From the NCBI GenBank assembly GCA_016188575.1, contig JACPHN010000086.1, positions 29,885 to 93,884 of the forward strand: 64,000 bases of DNA, read 5' to 3'. This stretch comes from Candidatus Schekmanbacteria bacterium. GTDB lineage: Bacteria; CSSED10-310; JACPHN01. Position numbers and translations under genes: made by a program. Below the pieces are notes generated by a model, which was not told where the DNA came from, did no database searches, and saw only the letters and a program-made list of their open reading frames with translations. Position 1 is the first letter of the stretch, and each line of letters begins with the position of its first letter. Positions 18,667-26,596 of this stretch are shown here, one piece after another.

Positions 18667-18683
18667 AGCAAGGTGCATGCCAG
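18667..18683 (-). promoter_or_regulatory. Sigma-54 promoter of the 470-residue exported protein gene
   Basis: Minus-strand sequence CTGGCATGCACCTTGCT: TGGCA -24 box, TTGCT -12 box, GG-N10-GC spacing exact. It lies 77 nt upstream of the ATG at 18589. Confidence 0.75.
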
Positions 18684-18754
18684 GAGCGGAAGCCGCCGGG
18701 GCTGGAGTCGAAGCGGTTTTTTCCCCGGATTTCGGCGGCGCTGGGCGGGGCCGT

Positions 18755-18770
18755 GACGCCTCATGGCGTC
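18755..18770. promoter_or_regulatory. Candidate activator-binding palindrome upstream of the sigma-54 promoter
   Basis: Perfect inverted repeat GACGCC-TCAT-GGCGTC, centred about 80 bp upstream of the -24 element at 18667-18683. Enhancer-binding proteins usually bind such dyads 70-200 bp upstream. Its half-sites differ from those in front of 43610, so a common regulator is not shown. Confidence 0.35.
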
Positions 18771-19054
18771 GTAGTGACGGATTTCGCTCCCGGTCGCGAC
18801 ATGCCACGCGGGGCCAAGCACCGCTTGCCCTGAATTCACCGCCGCCTCGACGTCGACACCACCGCGCCCACGCCCTCCCCCCCGCGGCGGGCGCGGCGAG
18901 GTGGGGGTCTTCATGATGCGCTTTCCGCGCAGCTTGCCGTCCCACAGGCAGTGGACTCAGGTCGCGACCTCCCAGTTGCAATGTCCGGGCGCATCTGCCA
19001 AACTGTGTTCGCCGCGAATGCGGTCCTCTGGTTCGGTGGCTACCCGAGTCTTCT

Positions 19055-20005
19055 ATGAGCGAACACTTCCTGGTTACGGGCGTTGCGGGCTTCATCGGCT
19101 CTCAGCTCGCCGAGGCCCTCATCGCAAAAGGCGGGCGCGTCACGGGTGTGGACTGCTTTACGGACTACTACGCGCGCGCGATCAAGGAAGCGAATCTCGC
19201 CGTGCTGCTGCGAAGCACCAGTTTCGAGCTCCTCGAAGGTGACGTGGCGGAGCTCGCGCTCGACCCACTCGTGCAGAGATCGCGCGCCGTGTTCCACCTG
19301 GCTGCGCAAGCGGGCGTGCGCGCGAGCTGGGGCACGGAATTCTCGTGCTACACGCATCATAACGTGCTCGCTACCCAACACGTCCTCGAGGCGTGCAAGC
19401 AGGCCGCGGCGCTTCATCGCCTGGTCATCGCCTCCTCCTCTTCCGTCTATGGCGATGCGGAACGCTTGCCGGTCCGTGAAGATCATCCGACGCGGCCGAT
19501 TTCCCCCTATGGCGTCACCAAGCTCGCCTGCGAGCATCTCGCGCGCCTCTACTTTCAGGCGTTTGGCGTCCCCGTCGTTTGCCTGCGCTATTTCACGGTG
19601 TACGGCCCGAGGCAACGGCCGGACATGGCCTTCTCCAAGTTCATCCGCGCGCTGCACGAGGATCTCCCGCTGCCGGTATTCGGCGATGGGGATCAAACGC
19701 GGGACTTTACGTTCGTGACGGATGCGATTGCCGCTACCGTGAGCGCGGCGGAGCGGGGGCGCCCGGGGACCGTGTACAATATCGGCGGCGGAAGCCGCGT
19801 CTCGCTTCGCCGAGTCATCGAGACGCTCGCGGGCATCGCCGGCCGGGTCGCCAACGTGGAGCGGCGCGACCGGCAGCGGGGAGACGTTCGCCACACCTAC
19901 GCCGACTGCGCTTTGGCGCGCGAGGAGCTAGCCTACTCGCCCGCCGTTACTGTTGAGGAGGGACTCTCCCGCCAGGTCGCCTGGTTTCGCAGCACCGGGC
20001 GGTGA
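19055..20005 (+). CDS. NAD-dependent sugar-nucleotide epimerase/dehydratase
   Basis: 316 residues, the normal length for the extended short-chain dehydrogenase family. It shows the NAD-binding GVAGFIGS at 9-16, SSSVYG at 128-133, the catalytic pair in YGVTK (Tyr152, Lys156), and the YGPRQRPDMAF substrate-binding region typical of UDP-glucose 4-epimerase and UDP-glucuronate epimerase-like enzymes. It would interconvert or modify a nucleotide sugar in the cytoplasm. It heads a plus-strand run of envelope-glycan genes (Trm112-like, two glycosyltransferases, SGNH hydrolase, DUF374 acyltransferase). The exact substrate cannot be read from the sequence. Confidence 0.9.
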   Translation: MSEHFLVTGVAGFIGSQLAEALIAKGGRVTGVDCFTDYYARAIKEANLAVLLRSTSFELLEGDVAELALDPLVQRSRAVFHLAAQAGVRASWGTEFSCYTHHNVLATQHVLEACKQAAALHRLVIASSSSVYGDAERLPVREDHPTRPISPYGVTKLACEHLARLYFQAFGVPVVCLRYFTVYGPRQRPDMAFSKFIRALHEDLPLPVFGDGDQTRDFTFVTDAIAATVSAAERGRPGTVYNIGGGSRVSLRRVIETLAGIAGRVANVERRDRQRGDVRHTYADCALAREELAYSPAVTVEEGLSRQVAWFRSTGR

Positions 20006-20051
20006 CGTTCCAAGGATTCATCCCACGGTATCGAAACACAGGAGCTCGCCC

Positions 20052-20276
20052 ATGGCACTCGACGCGGATCTGCTGGAAATCCTCCGCTGCCCGGAATCGA
20101 AGGAGCGGCTGATCTACTTCCTGGAGGAGAACGTCCTCTTTTGTCCTGCTTCCCGCCTGAAATACCCGATCCGCGACGACATTCCGGTCATGCTGATCAG
20201 CGAAGCCGAACGAGTCACGCCGGAGGCGGCGGACGCCCTGGTCGCTCAGGCGCGCGAAAGAGGGTTGTGGCAGTAG
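20052..20276 (+). CDS. Trm112/YcaR-like small zinc-ribbon protein
   Basis: 74 residues from the ATG at 20052 (AGGAG 8 nt upstream). It has the family signature LLEILRCPESKERL, then L-F-C-P-A-S and KYPIRDDIPVMLISEAERV. The usual two CxxC zinc knuckles are reduced: only one Cys remains at each position (CPES and FCPAS), so zinc binding may be lost. Bacterial members often sit next to lipid A and glycan genes, as here between an epimerase and a glycosyltransferase. The next gene begins 23 bp after its stop. Confidence 0.85.
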   Translation: MALDADLLEILRCPESKERLIYFLEENVLFCPASRLKYPIRDDIPVMLISEAERVTPEAADALVAQARERGLWQ

Positions 20277-20299
20277 GTGCCGGCAGCCGGCCCGGCCCC

Positions 20300-21439
20300 A
20301 TGGCCGTCCTGCAGCTCGATACGGAGCGCGGGTTTCGGGGCGGCGAACGCCAGATCCTGCTGCTGGCGCAAGGCCTGGCGGCAGGTGGGGTCTACCACCC
20401 GGTCATCGGTGCTCCCGCGCGAAGCGAGCTCCTGCGCAGAGCGCAGGAGGCGGGCCTTGAAGCGGTCTCCATCCCCTTCCGGGGATCGTTCGGGATCGCT
20501 TCGCTGCGCGCGATCATCCGCGTTGCCGCCGATCGGGGCGTGAAGATCATTCACGCGCACACGGCTCATGCGGTGCTGCCCGCGACCGTCGCCGCGTGGT
20601 GGTTACGGCGATGGGGATCGCGGCAGCTCCCCCGAGTCGTGATCCATCGCCGCGTCGATTTCCCGATCCGCGCGTGGCTGTCGCGGCGGCTGAAGTATCG
20701 GTTGGGCATCGCCGCTTTCATCGCGATCAGCTCCGCAGTCAAGCGCGTACTGCTCGAGGCCGGTGTGCCCGAGGCGCGCGTTCATCTCGTGCCTTCAGGA
20801 GTTCCGCCGCTGGCGCCTCCGGCGGCCGCTGCGGAAGACGCCCGCGCGCCGCAGGGTGACGGGTGCCTGCGCGTCGTGTGCGTTGCGCACCTCGCACCCC
20901 ACAAGGGGCACGAAATTCTCCTCAGGGCCATGTCCCGCGTCATCGCTGCGCTCCCCGAGGCGTCCCTGACTCTCGTCGGGCATGGTGAGCTCGAAGGCGA
21001 GCTTCGCGCTCTCGCCGCGGCTCTTCATCTGGACGACCGCTGCATTTTCCTCGGGTTCCGCAACGATGTCGCGGCGCTTCTTCCCCATTTCGACGTCTTC
21101 GCGATGCCATCTCTGCTCGAGGGTCTGAATACGTCGGTTCTCGACGCCATGTCTGCCGGGCTTGCGGTCGTCGCCAGCCGGACCGGGGGGCTGCCCGACG
21201 CGGTCGCCGACGGCGAGACCGGCCTGCTCGTGCCCCCGGGGGATGCGGCCGCGCTCGCCGATGCACTGCTCACACTCCTGCGCTCGTCGGACCTGCGGCG
21301 GCGTCTCGGCGAAGCAGGCCGCTTCCGCGCCACGCAGCAGTTCTCCGACAGCGCCATGGTGCGCGGAGTCAGCGCCGTTTACGGGGCCGTCCTCGCCGGC
21401 GTCGAGGACGGAGGTCGGGCTGCGGAGGCTTTGGGGTGA
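20300..21439 (+). CDS. Glycosyltransferase family 4 protein
   Basis: 379 residues from the ATG at 20300, where the GT4 fold starts (MAVLQLDTERGFRGGERQI). No clear Shine-Dalgarno precedes it, and a GTG at 20267 overlapping the upstream gene is possible. N-terminal GT-B domain with HAHTAHAV, C-terminal domain with VAHLAPHKGHEILLRA and the nucleotide-sugar site FAMPSLLEGLNTSVLDAMSAG, where the second Glu of the EX7E motif is Asp. It would add a sugar to a lipid-linked or cell-surface glycan at the cytoplasmic face. Its stop overlaps the GTG start of the next glycosyltransferase by 4 bp. Confidence 0.88.
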   Translation: MAVLQLDTERGFRGGERQILLLAQGLAAGGVYHPVIGAPARSELLRRAQEAGLEAVSIPFRGSFGIASLRAIIRVAADRGVKIIHAHTAHAVLPATVAAWWLRRWGSRQLPRVVIHRRVDFPIRAWLSRRLKYRLGIAAFIAISSAVKRVLLEAGVPEARVHLVPSGVPPLAPPAAAAEDARAPQGDGCLRVVCVAHLAPHKGHEILLRAMSRVIAALPEASLTLVGHGELEGELRALAAALHLDDRCIFLGFRNDVAALLPHFDVFAMPSLLEGLNTSVLDAMSAGLAVVASRTGGLPDAVADGETGLLVPPGDAAALADALLTLLRSSDLRRRLGEAGRFRATQQFSDSAMVRGVSAVYGAVLAGVEDGGRAAEALG

Positions 21440-22614
21440 GCTGCAGCGCGGGATCGGTCCCGGTCGTGCACGTGCTGAGTTGGCTTCCGGTCGGCGGCGT
21501 CGAGCGCCAACTGATCGAGGTGCTGACCCGTTTCGACCGCGACCGATATGCGCCGCAGATCTGCTGCATTCGCGAGCGGGGCGAGCTTGCCGACGAGGCG
21601 GAGGCGCGCGGGCTGCCGGTCTTCGTCGTGCCGCAGCGGGCGCGCTTTCACCCGATCACGCTGCCCCGGTTGGCTCGCCACTTCTCCCGGGCACGCGCTG
21701 CGGTGATGCACGCTCACATGTACCGCGCGGGCGCCACCGGGTCGGTCGCCGCGTGGCTGGCGCGGGTTCCCGTACGCGTGTGCACGGTCCACACCGTGAG
21801 GGGTTGGGATTCGCCGCATCAGGTGCGCACCGAGCGCCGCCTGCAGCGCCTCAAGGACGCGTTCATCGCCGTCTCGGACGCGGTCAGAGCGGATTTCGTC
21901 GAGCGCGTCGGGATTTCCGAATCCCGCGTCGAGGTCATCCGCAACGGCATTGATTCCAAGGATCTGCGCGCCCGCGCCGAGCTGGCGCGCTCGACCGCAA
22001 CGGCGGCGGCTACTGTGCGCAACCGGCTCGGCTTGCCGAGCGATCGCGCGATCATCGGCGCCATCGGTCGGCTCGTTCCGGACAAGGCGCACGACGTTCT
22101 GCTTCGCGCCTTCGCGCTGCTGGCCGGCCGTTTCCCGGACGTCGACGTGGCGATCGCCGGTGAAGGCCCGCTGCGGCCAGAGCTGACCGCGCTCGCCCGC
22201 GAGCTCGGACTCGAGCGGCGCATCCACCTGCTCGGCACGGTCACGGAAATTCCCGAGTTTCTCGGTCAGCTCGCCTTCGTGGCCCAGCCGTCGAGACGGG
22301 AAGGGTTCAGTCTTGGGATTATCGAGGCGCTGGCCACCGGCAATCCGGTGGTGACGACCGACGTCGGTGGGAACCGGGAGGCCGTTCAGCATGGATATAC
22401 CGGTCTGCTCGTGCCGCCGGACGACGCCGAGGCGCTGGCCGATGCCTTGACCCGGCTCCTCGGTGACGAAGCCCTGCGACGGCGCATGGGGGCGGCAGCC
22501 GCAAGCACCGGCGAGCACTTCGACATCGCTCACACGGTGGACGCGCTGCAGTCTCTCTACGATCGGCTCCTGGCGACGCGAGCGCCAAACGCGCCGCGCC
22601 TCCGGCAACCCTGA
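21436..22614 (+). CDS. Glycosyltransferase family 4 protein
   Basis: 392 residues. The GTG start at 21436 overlaps the upstream stop (GTGA), indicating translational coupling. GT-B fold: LSWLPVGGVERQL near the N-terminus, HAHMYRAGATGSVAA, then IGRLVPDKAHDVLLRAFALL and the retaining-GT4 motif REGFSLGIIEALATG with an intact EX7E pair. VPPDDAEALADAL follows, as in RfaB/PimB-like enzymes. With its neighbour it probably performs successive sugar additions in an envelope glycan or lipopolysaccharide-like pathway. Donor and acceptor are unknown. Confidence 0.9.
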   Translation: MSCSAGSVPVVHVLSWLPVGGVERQLIEVLTRFDRDRYAPQICCIRERGELADEAEARGLPVFVVPQRARFHPITLPRLARHFSRARAAVMHAHMYRAGATGSVAAWLARVPVRVCTVHTVRGWDSPHQVRTERRLQRLKDAFIAVSDAVRADFVERVGISESRVEVIRNGIDSKDLRARAELARSTATAAATVRNRLGLPSDRAIIGAIGRLVPDKAHDVLLRAFALLAGRFPDVDVAIAGEGPLRPELTALARELGLERRIHLLGTVTEIPEFLGQLAFVAQPSRREGFSLGIIEALATGNPVVTTDVGGNREAVQHGYTGLLVPPDDAEALADALTRLLGDEALRRRMGAAAASTGEHFDIAHTVDALQSLYDRLLATRAPNAPRLRQP

Positions 22615-22617
22615 GCG

Positions 22618-23679
22618 GTGGCGGCTGTGCGGCGCCCGCTGACACATCTTCTGGGCCTGGGAGCTATCTGGTGTCTCGGCCTTTTCGCGGCGCCGGCGGC
22701 GGCGCCAGCGGCGGCCCCGGCCGCTGCGGACCATGAAGCGGACCCACCGCTTCGCGTCCTCTTTCTCGGCAACAGCTACACGGCTGTCAACGACCTCCCC
22801 GGAACCTTCGCGGCGCTGGCCAGCGCCGCCGGCATGCCCGCGCCATACGTTCGGTCCCGGGCTCCGGGCAGCTATACTCTTGCACTCCATGCGGCCGATA
22901 CGCAATCGCTGTCGCTGGTCGCGTCGGGTGCCGGCGACGGCCCTTGGGACTTCGTGGTCCTGCAAGAACAGAGCCTGATCCCGGCGTTGTCCGCATACGT
23001 GAGCGAGTTTCGCGAGGGCGTCGCCAAGCTCGACGGCGCCATTCGACAGCACAATCCCAAAGCGGTGACCGTGCTGTTCGAGACATGGGCACGGCATGCC
23101 GACTGGCCCGACTACGCCGAGGGTGACCTGGGCGGATCCCGCACGGCGATGCAAAACCTGCTGCACGCGGCCTATTTCTCGACCGCTTTTGTCGACCTCG
23201 TGCCCGCGCCGGCGACCCCCGTGCCACCGCCCGGGCGCGTTCGCGTCGCCGCGGTCGGCGATGCCTGGGAGCGCAGCTACACGCTGGCCCCCAGCTTTCG
23301 CCTGCACGCTTCCGACAACTCGCATCCGAACACCGCCGGCACCTACCTGGCGGCCCTGGAAATCTTCTGCACGCTGTATGATCAACCGGCGGCAGGACTT
23401 CCAGATCTGGGCATGGTGCCAGCGGCGGACGCCACGCGGCTCCAGGCAGTTGCCGACCAGATCACCTCATCCGCCGGGCCGGCGCCGCTTTGCATCACCG
23501 CGGCGCTGTCTGCTTTCACCGCCCTCCTCGCGCCCGCCGGTGCTCTGAGCCGGCGCGCTACCGCTCTCCAGGAAGGCCCCCACCATGAGCATGAAGGACG
23601 TTCTTTCAAGCCAGCTCGCACAGAGTCTGGCATACCACTTCATCCGCGCCTACACGCTGACCCTCCGCCTGCGGATTGA
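22618..23679 (+). CDS. Exported SGNH-hydrolase-like protein
   Basis: 353 residues, GTG start 3 bp after the preceding stop. A signal peptide with an Ala/Pro-rich stretch (about 10-40) is followed by LRVLFLGNSYT, where Ser53 fits the catalytic block I serine, FVVLQEQS in the middle, and SDNSHPNTAGTY, the Asp-x-x-His block V. It is therefore a probable periplasmic esterase or O-acyl hydrolase acting on a glycan. The last 95 bp overlap the next gene in another frame, and the C-terminal 40 residues (after LSRRATALQ) look non-native, so the true stop may have been lost by a small frameshift. Confidence 0.75.
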   Translation: MAAVRRPLTHLLGLGAIWCLGLFAAPAAAPAAAPAAADHEADPPLRVLFLGNSYTAVNDLPGTFAALASAAGMPAPYVRSRAPGSYTLALHAADTQSLSLVASGAGDGPWDFVVLQEQSLIPALSAYVSEFREGVAKLDGAIRQHNPKAVTVLFETWARHADWPDYAEGDLGGSRTAMQNLLHAAYFSTAFVDLVPAPATPVPPPGRVRVAAVGDAWERSYTLAPSFRLHASDNSHPNTAGTYLAALEIFCTLYDQPAAGLPDLGMVPAADATRLQAVADQITSSAGPAPLCITAALSAFTALLAPAGALSRRATALQEGPHHEHEGRSFKPARTESGIPLHPRLHADPPPAD

Positions 23680-24301
23680 GAACGAGGCGGAATGGCAGCA
23701 GCATCTGCGCGCCGGAGGAGCCGTCGTGCTCTGCGTGTATCATCAGCAGTTTTTCTGCCCGATTCGGTCCTTCAAGCGGTATGCCGCATGGCGCCCCGCC
23801 TTGATGATCAGCCGCAGTCGGGACGGCGAGCTGATTGCCGGCGTCGCCCGTCGTACGGGGTGGCACGCGGCGCGCGGCTCGTCGTCGCGGGGCGGCGCCG
23901 AAGCACTTCACGAAATGGTCGAGCACGTGGCGAAACACCGCCTCGCCGTGCACATCGTCGATGGCCCGCGCGGTCCAGCCGGCGTCGTCAAGGCTGGCGC
24001 AATCCGGCTCGCCCAGGCCACGGGCGCGAGCATCGTGCCTTTTTACGTCGCCGCTGACCGCGCCTGGTACGGGCGCGGCTGGGACCGTTTTCTCCTGCCC
24101 AAGCCTCTGGCGAATGTCGTCTTGCGTTTTGGCTCCCGCATGGAGATCCCGCGGGAGACTGACGAGACGGAGTTTGAAAACCTTCGCCGCGCGCTCGAAC
24201 AAACAATGGCGGCGGAGCTGGCCGAGCTGCGCCGCGCCGTCGAGCGCCCGGAACCGCCGGCGTTGATGCCACCCGCAAACCCGGGCACACCGGCGCGCTG
24301 A
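23585..24301 (+). CDS. DUF374 lysophospholipid acyltransferase-like protein
   Basis: 238 residues, ATG at 23585 with AGGAAGG about 6 nt upstream. Landmarks of DUF374/LpxL-like acyltransferases: VVLCVYHQQFF near 50-60, replacing HxxxxD-type residues, LMISRSRDGELIAGVARRTGW, then RGSSSRGGAEAL and IVDGPRGPAGVVKAGAI, ending with a Pro-rich tail. It would transfer an acyl chain to a lipid or lipid-linked sugar at the inner membrane. It closes the envelope-glycan operon and overlaps the SGNH gene by 95 bp. Confidence 0.85.
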   Translation: MSMKDVLSSQLAQSLAYHFIRAYTLTLRLRIENEAEWQQHLRAGGAVVLCVYHQQFFCPIRSFKRYAAWRPALMISRSRDGELIAGVARRTGWHAARGSSSRGGAEALHEMVEHVAKHRLAVHIVDGPRGPAGVVKAGAIRLAQATGASIVPFYVAADRAWYGRGWDRFLLPKPLANVVLRFGSRMEIPRETDETEFENLRRALEQTMAAELAELRRAVERPEPPALMPPANPGTPAR

Positions 24302-24708
24302 CCCGTGCGCCGAGCGCGCCAGTACCTTCCGGCGCGCGCCGCCTGTTCTTCCAGCCCGCGCGGCGAGCAGAATCTCCGCCGGCCGCGAGCAACCCGACGG
24401 GCCGGACCCTCCGAAAGCTGAGGTAAGGCGTACGAGCGGCACCGTCGAGGTCCCTGCCACGCTGGCAAAGTCCTGCCTGAACGCGGACGACATCATGGCG
24501 GCTGCGCGGTCTGACCCCGATGCGCAGCCGATGAGCATCGAGGAGCTCGCGAAGATACGACGCTTTTCGCCGGTGAAGCTACTCCAGTCGGGCGAAAGCA
24601 TCTTCAGCGCGGACGCGCTCTGCTCGTGCTACCTTGGCACGTATCAGGTCAGGTCCGTTCAGCCCGTCAATTGCCAACCCCCGGCGGTTCGGGCTATCGT
24701 CATCGCCT
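24302..24708. other. Intergenic region with an orphan open frame
   Basis: About 407 bp between the acyltransferase and the Uma2-like gene. One plus-strand frame stays open through it and encodes EVPATLAKSCLNADDIMAAA followed by SIEELAKIRRFSPVKLLQSG, which looks protein-like. It has no ribosome binding site or known motif and runs out of phase into the next gene. It may be a gene remnant. A TTGGCACG at 24640-24647 lacks a matching -12 box. Confidence 0.3.
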
Positions 24709-25749
24709 ATGAGTCAAGCGCGCGTGCTCCAGGAACCAGTCCTGCCGTGTTCCAAAGGGTCTTGGTCGAACCTTTCTACGGACTATTTCCCGGACGAAGG
24801 CATGCCGTGGCCGGCGAGCTTGCCGCCTACGGTTCGTTCGCTCGAATGGTTGGGGCTCGATCCGGACCTCGACTGGGAGCTCATCAACAGGAGATTGTAC
24901 TTGAAATTCCCGGAAGGAGTGCGCCACGGGCGTGCCAAGGGTGCGGCGTCGACCCACGTCGAAAACGCCATGTCCGCTCTGCCCGCGGCCGCGGGCGTGG
25001 CGCGCGTCGTCCGGGAGGAGATTCGGATCGTCTCGTCCGAGGGGATGGACCAGCCCGATAGCTCGGCCTTCATCGGCGCCGTGCCGGATGACGACCACGC
25101 CGAGACGCCGCTCGCGCCCGTTCTCGTCATCGAGGTCGAGCGCCTGGCGCAAGGGAATCGGAAGAGACCCAAGGACAAGCGCGCAAGTTACCTCAGGCGC
25201 AGGATCGATCAGGTGTGGATCTGGCTCGCCGACGAGAAGCTCGAGGTCGTGCGCGGCAACGGCCTGACGACGGTCTACGGCAGCGACAGCCATCCCGTCA
25301 TGCCGTTTGGCGCCTATGGCGAAGCGCAGTTGGGCGTGACGGTACAGACCGTGCTCGATGGCGTCAGGCTGGACCAGATTCGCGCCGAGGAGGCCGAGCA
25401 GCGGGCGCAGCAGGCCGACCGGCTCCGGCACGAGGAAGCCTGTGGGCGAGCGGCGGCCGAGGAACGCGCGCGGGAGGCCGAGGAACGCGCGCGGGAGGCC
25501 GAGCGACGTGCGCAGCAGGCCGAGCCGCTCCAAGAGGACGAAGCTCTTCAACGAGCGGATGCCGAACGACGCCTGCACGAGGCCGAGCAGCGCGCCCTGC
25601 GCCTCGAAGTGCAAATCGCCATTGCCGACCCGAGGCCCGAGAACCTTCGCGCAGTGCTTGCGAGCGCATCGCCGCAGCAACTCGAGGTCTTGCTGGACAG
25701 TCTTCCCGCCGGCGCCGCTGCCGCCGTGCTTTCGGCGCTTCACCGGTAG
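24709..25749 (+). CDS. Uma2-like protein with a long C-terminal coiled coil
   Basis: 346 residues from the ATG at 24709. Residues about 25-220 are a divergent Uma2/DUF820 nuclease domain: WELINRRLYLKFPEG, SAFIGAVPDDDHAETP, APVLVIEVERLAQGNRKRP with the following Lys, and DQVWIWLADEKLEVVRG. After about 225 comes a long charged heptad-like region rich in Glu/Arg/Ala with near-exact repeats (EERAREAEERAREAERRAQQ), clearly a coiled coil, ending in a Leu-rich helix SPQQLEVLLDSLPAG. This Uma2 plus coiled-coil arrangement is common in cyanobacteria and myxobacteria. The function is unknown. Confidence 0.75.
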   Translation: MSQARVLQEPVLPCSKGSWSNLSTDYFPDEGMPWPASLPPTVRSLEWLGLDPDLDWELINRRLYLKFPEGVRHGRAKGAASTHVENAMSALPAAAGVARVVREEIRIVSSEGMDQPDSSAFIGAVPDDDHAETPLAPVLVIEVERLAQGNRKRPKDKRASYLRRRIDQVWIWLADEKLEVVRGNGLTTVYGSDSHPVMPFGAYGEAQLGVTVQTVLDGVRLDQIRAEEAEQRAQQADRLRHEEACGRAAAEERAREAEERAREAERRAQQAEPLQEDEALQRADAERRLHEAEQRALRLEVQIAIADPRPENLRAVLASASPQQLEVLLDSLPAGAAAAVLSALHR

Positions 25750-25891
25750 GCGGCCCGAGCGCGAACAGCCTCGGATTCAAGACGAGGGAGTGGGAGTCAG
25801 CAACAATTGCCGGATAAACCCGAGAGTTGCGAAAGCAGGCTCCGACGTTGACCAGACCACGCTACGAAGATTGGCAACCAAGGAGGTTCCC

Positions 25892-26470
25892 TTGTTCACA
25901 GTAGACGGGGTTACCTTGCGCCCGCTGGAGCGGGAAGATCTGGACCGGCTCTTCGCATGGAGCTGCGACATCGAGCTCGAAATGGCGTCCGGATGGGCCA
26001 TCCCGCGCTCGAAAGCCGCCCTGCAGCACAAGTTCGAACAGACCTTGGCGGCACCGCCTGACGACCTGCGGCTCTTTGGTATCGAGGTCGCAGGAGAGCT
26101 CATCGGCCGCATCGAGCTCGCGCTGATCGACCACGTCCAGGGCCGCGCGGCCGTAGGTCTGTTCCTGGGTCAGAAGAATCAGTGGGGCCGCGGCTATGCG
26201 TGCACCGCCTTGAGGCTGATGCTCGACTACGCCTTCACGGTCGAGAGCCTGGCACGGGTATACGCCGAGGTCTACGCGTTCAACGTGCGCTCGCGGAAAC
26301 TGATGTCCGCCGTCGGCATGACCGCGGAAGGAGTGCTACGCCAGCACGAGCTGCACGCGGGAGCTCGCCACGACATGCATCTGTTCGGAATCTTGAGGGA
26401 CGAGCTCTACGCCCGTTATCAGACAATCTTCGCGTTGCCTTCGTCGGTTACAGGTGACGGCAAGGCCTGA
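25892..26470 (+). CDS. GNAT-family N-acetyltransferase (RimJ/RimL-like)
   Basis: 192 residues starting at TTG 25892, fixed by a perfect AAGGAGG 5 nt upstream; a much longer frame continues upstream without homology. It begins FTVDGVTLRPLEREDLDRLF, and has the acetyl-CoA-binding core with GLFLGQKNQWGRGYACTALR (the Q/R-x-x-G-x-G/A signature) and the closing AFNVRSRKLMSAVGMTAEG typical of the RimJ/RimL group that acetylates protein N-termini, ribosomal proteins or small amines. The substrate is unknown. It stands alone on the plus strand. Confidence 0.9.
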   Translation: MFTVDGVTLRPLEREDLDRLFAWSCDIELEMASGWAIPRSKAALQHKFEQTLAAPPDDLRLFGIEVAGELIGRIELALIDHVQGRAAVGLFLGQKNQWGRGYACTALRLMLDYAFTVESLARVYAEVYAFNVRSRKLMSAVGMTAEGVLRQHELHAGARHDMHLFGILRDELYARYQTIFALPSSVTGDGKA

Positions 26471-26596
26471 CCCCGTCTTGCACCAATCATCGCTCCCATT
26501 CAGAATTGGTGTCAGCCCCGCGCGACGCGGTGCCGGCCCGAGTCGGCGGTACGCGCGGCGACATTCTTCACCCTTGCACCCGAGAACGAGCACCGC

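Noticed and set aside
24640..24647. TTGGCACG upstream of the Uma2-like gene as a sigma-54 promoter
   Set aside because: The -24 block is perfect, but no TTGC -12 block lies at the required spacing.
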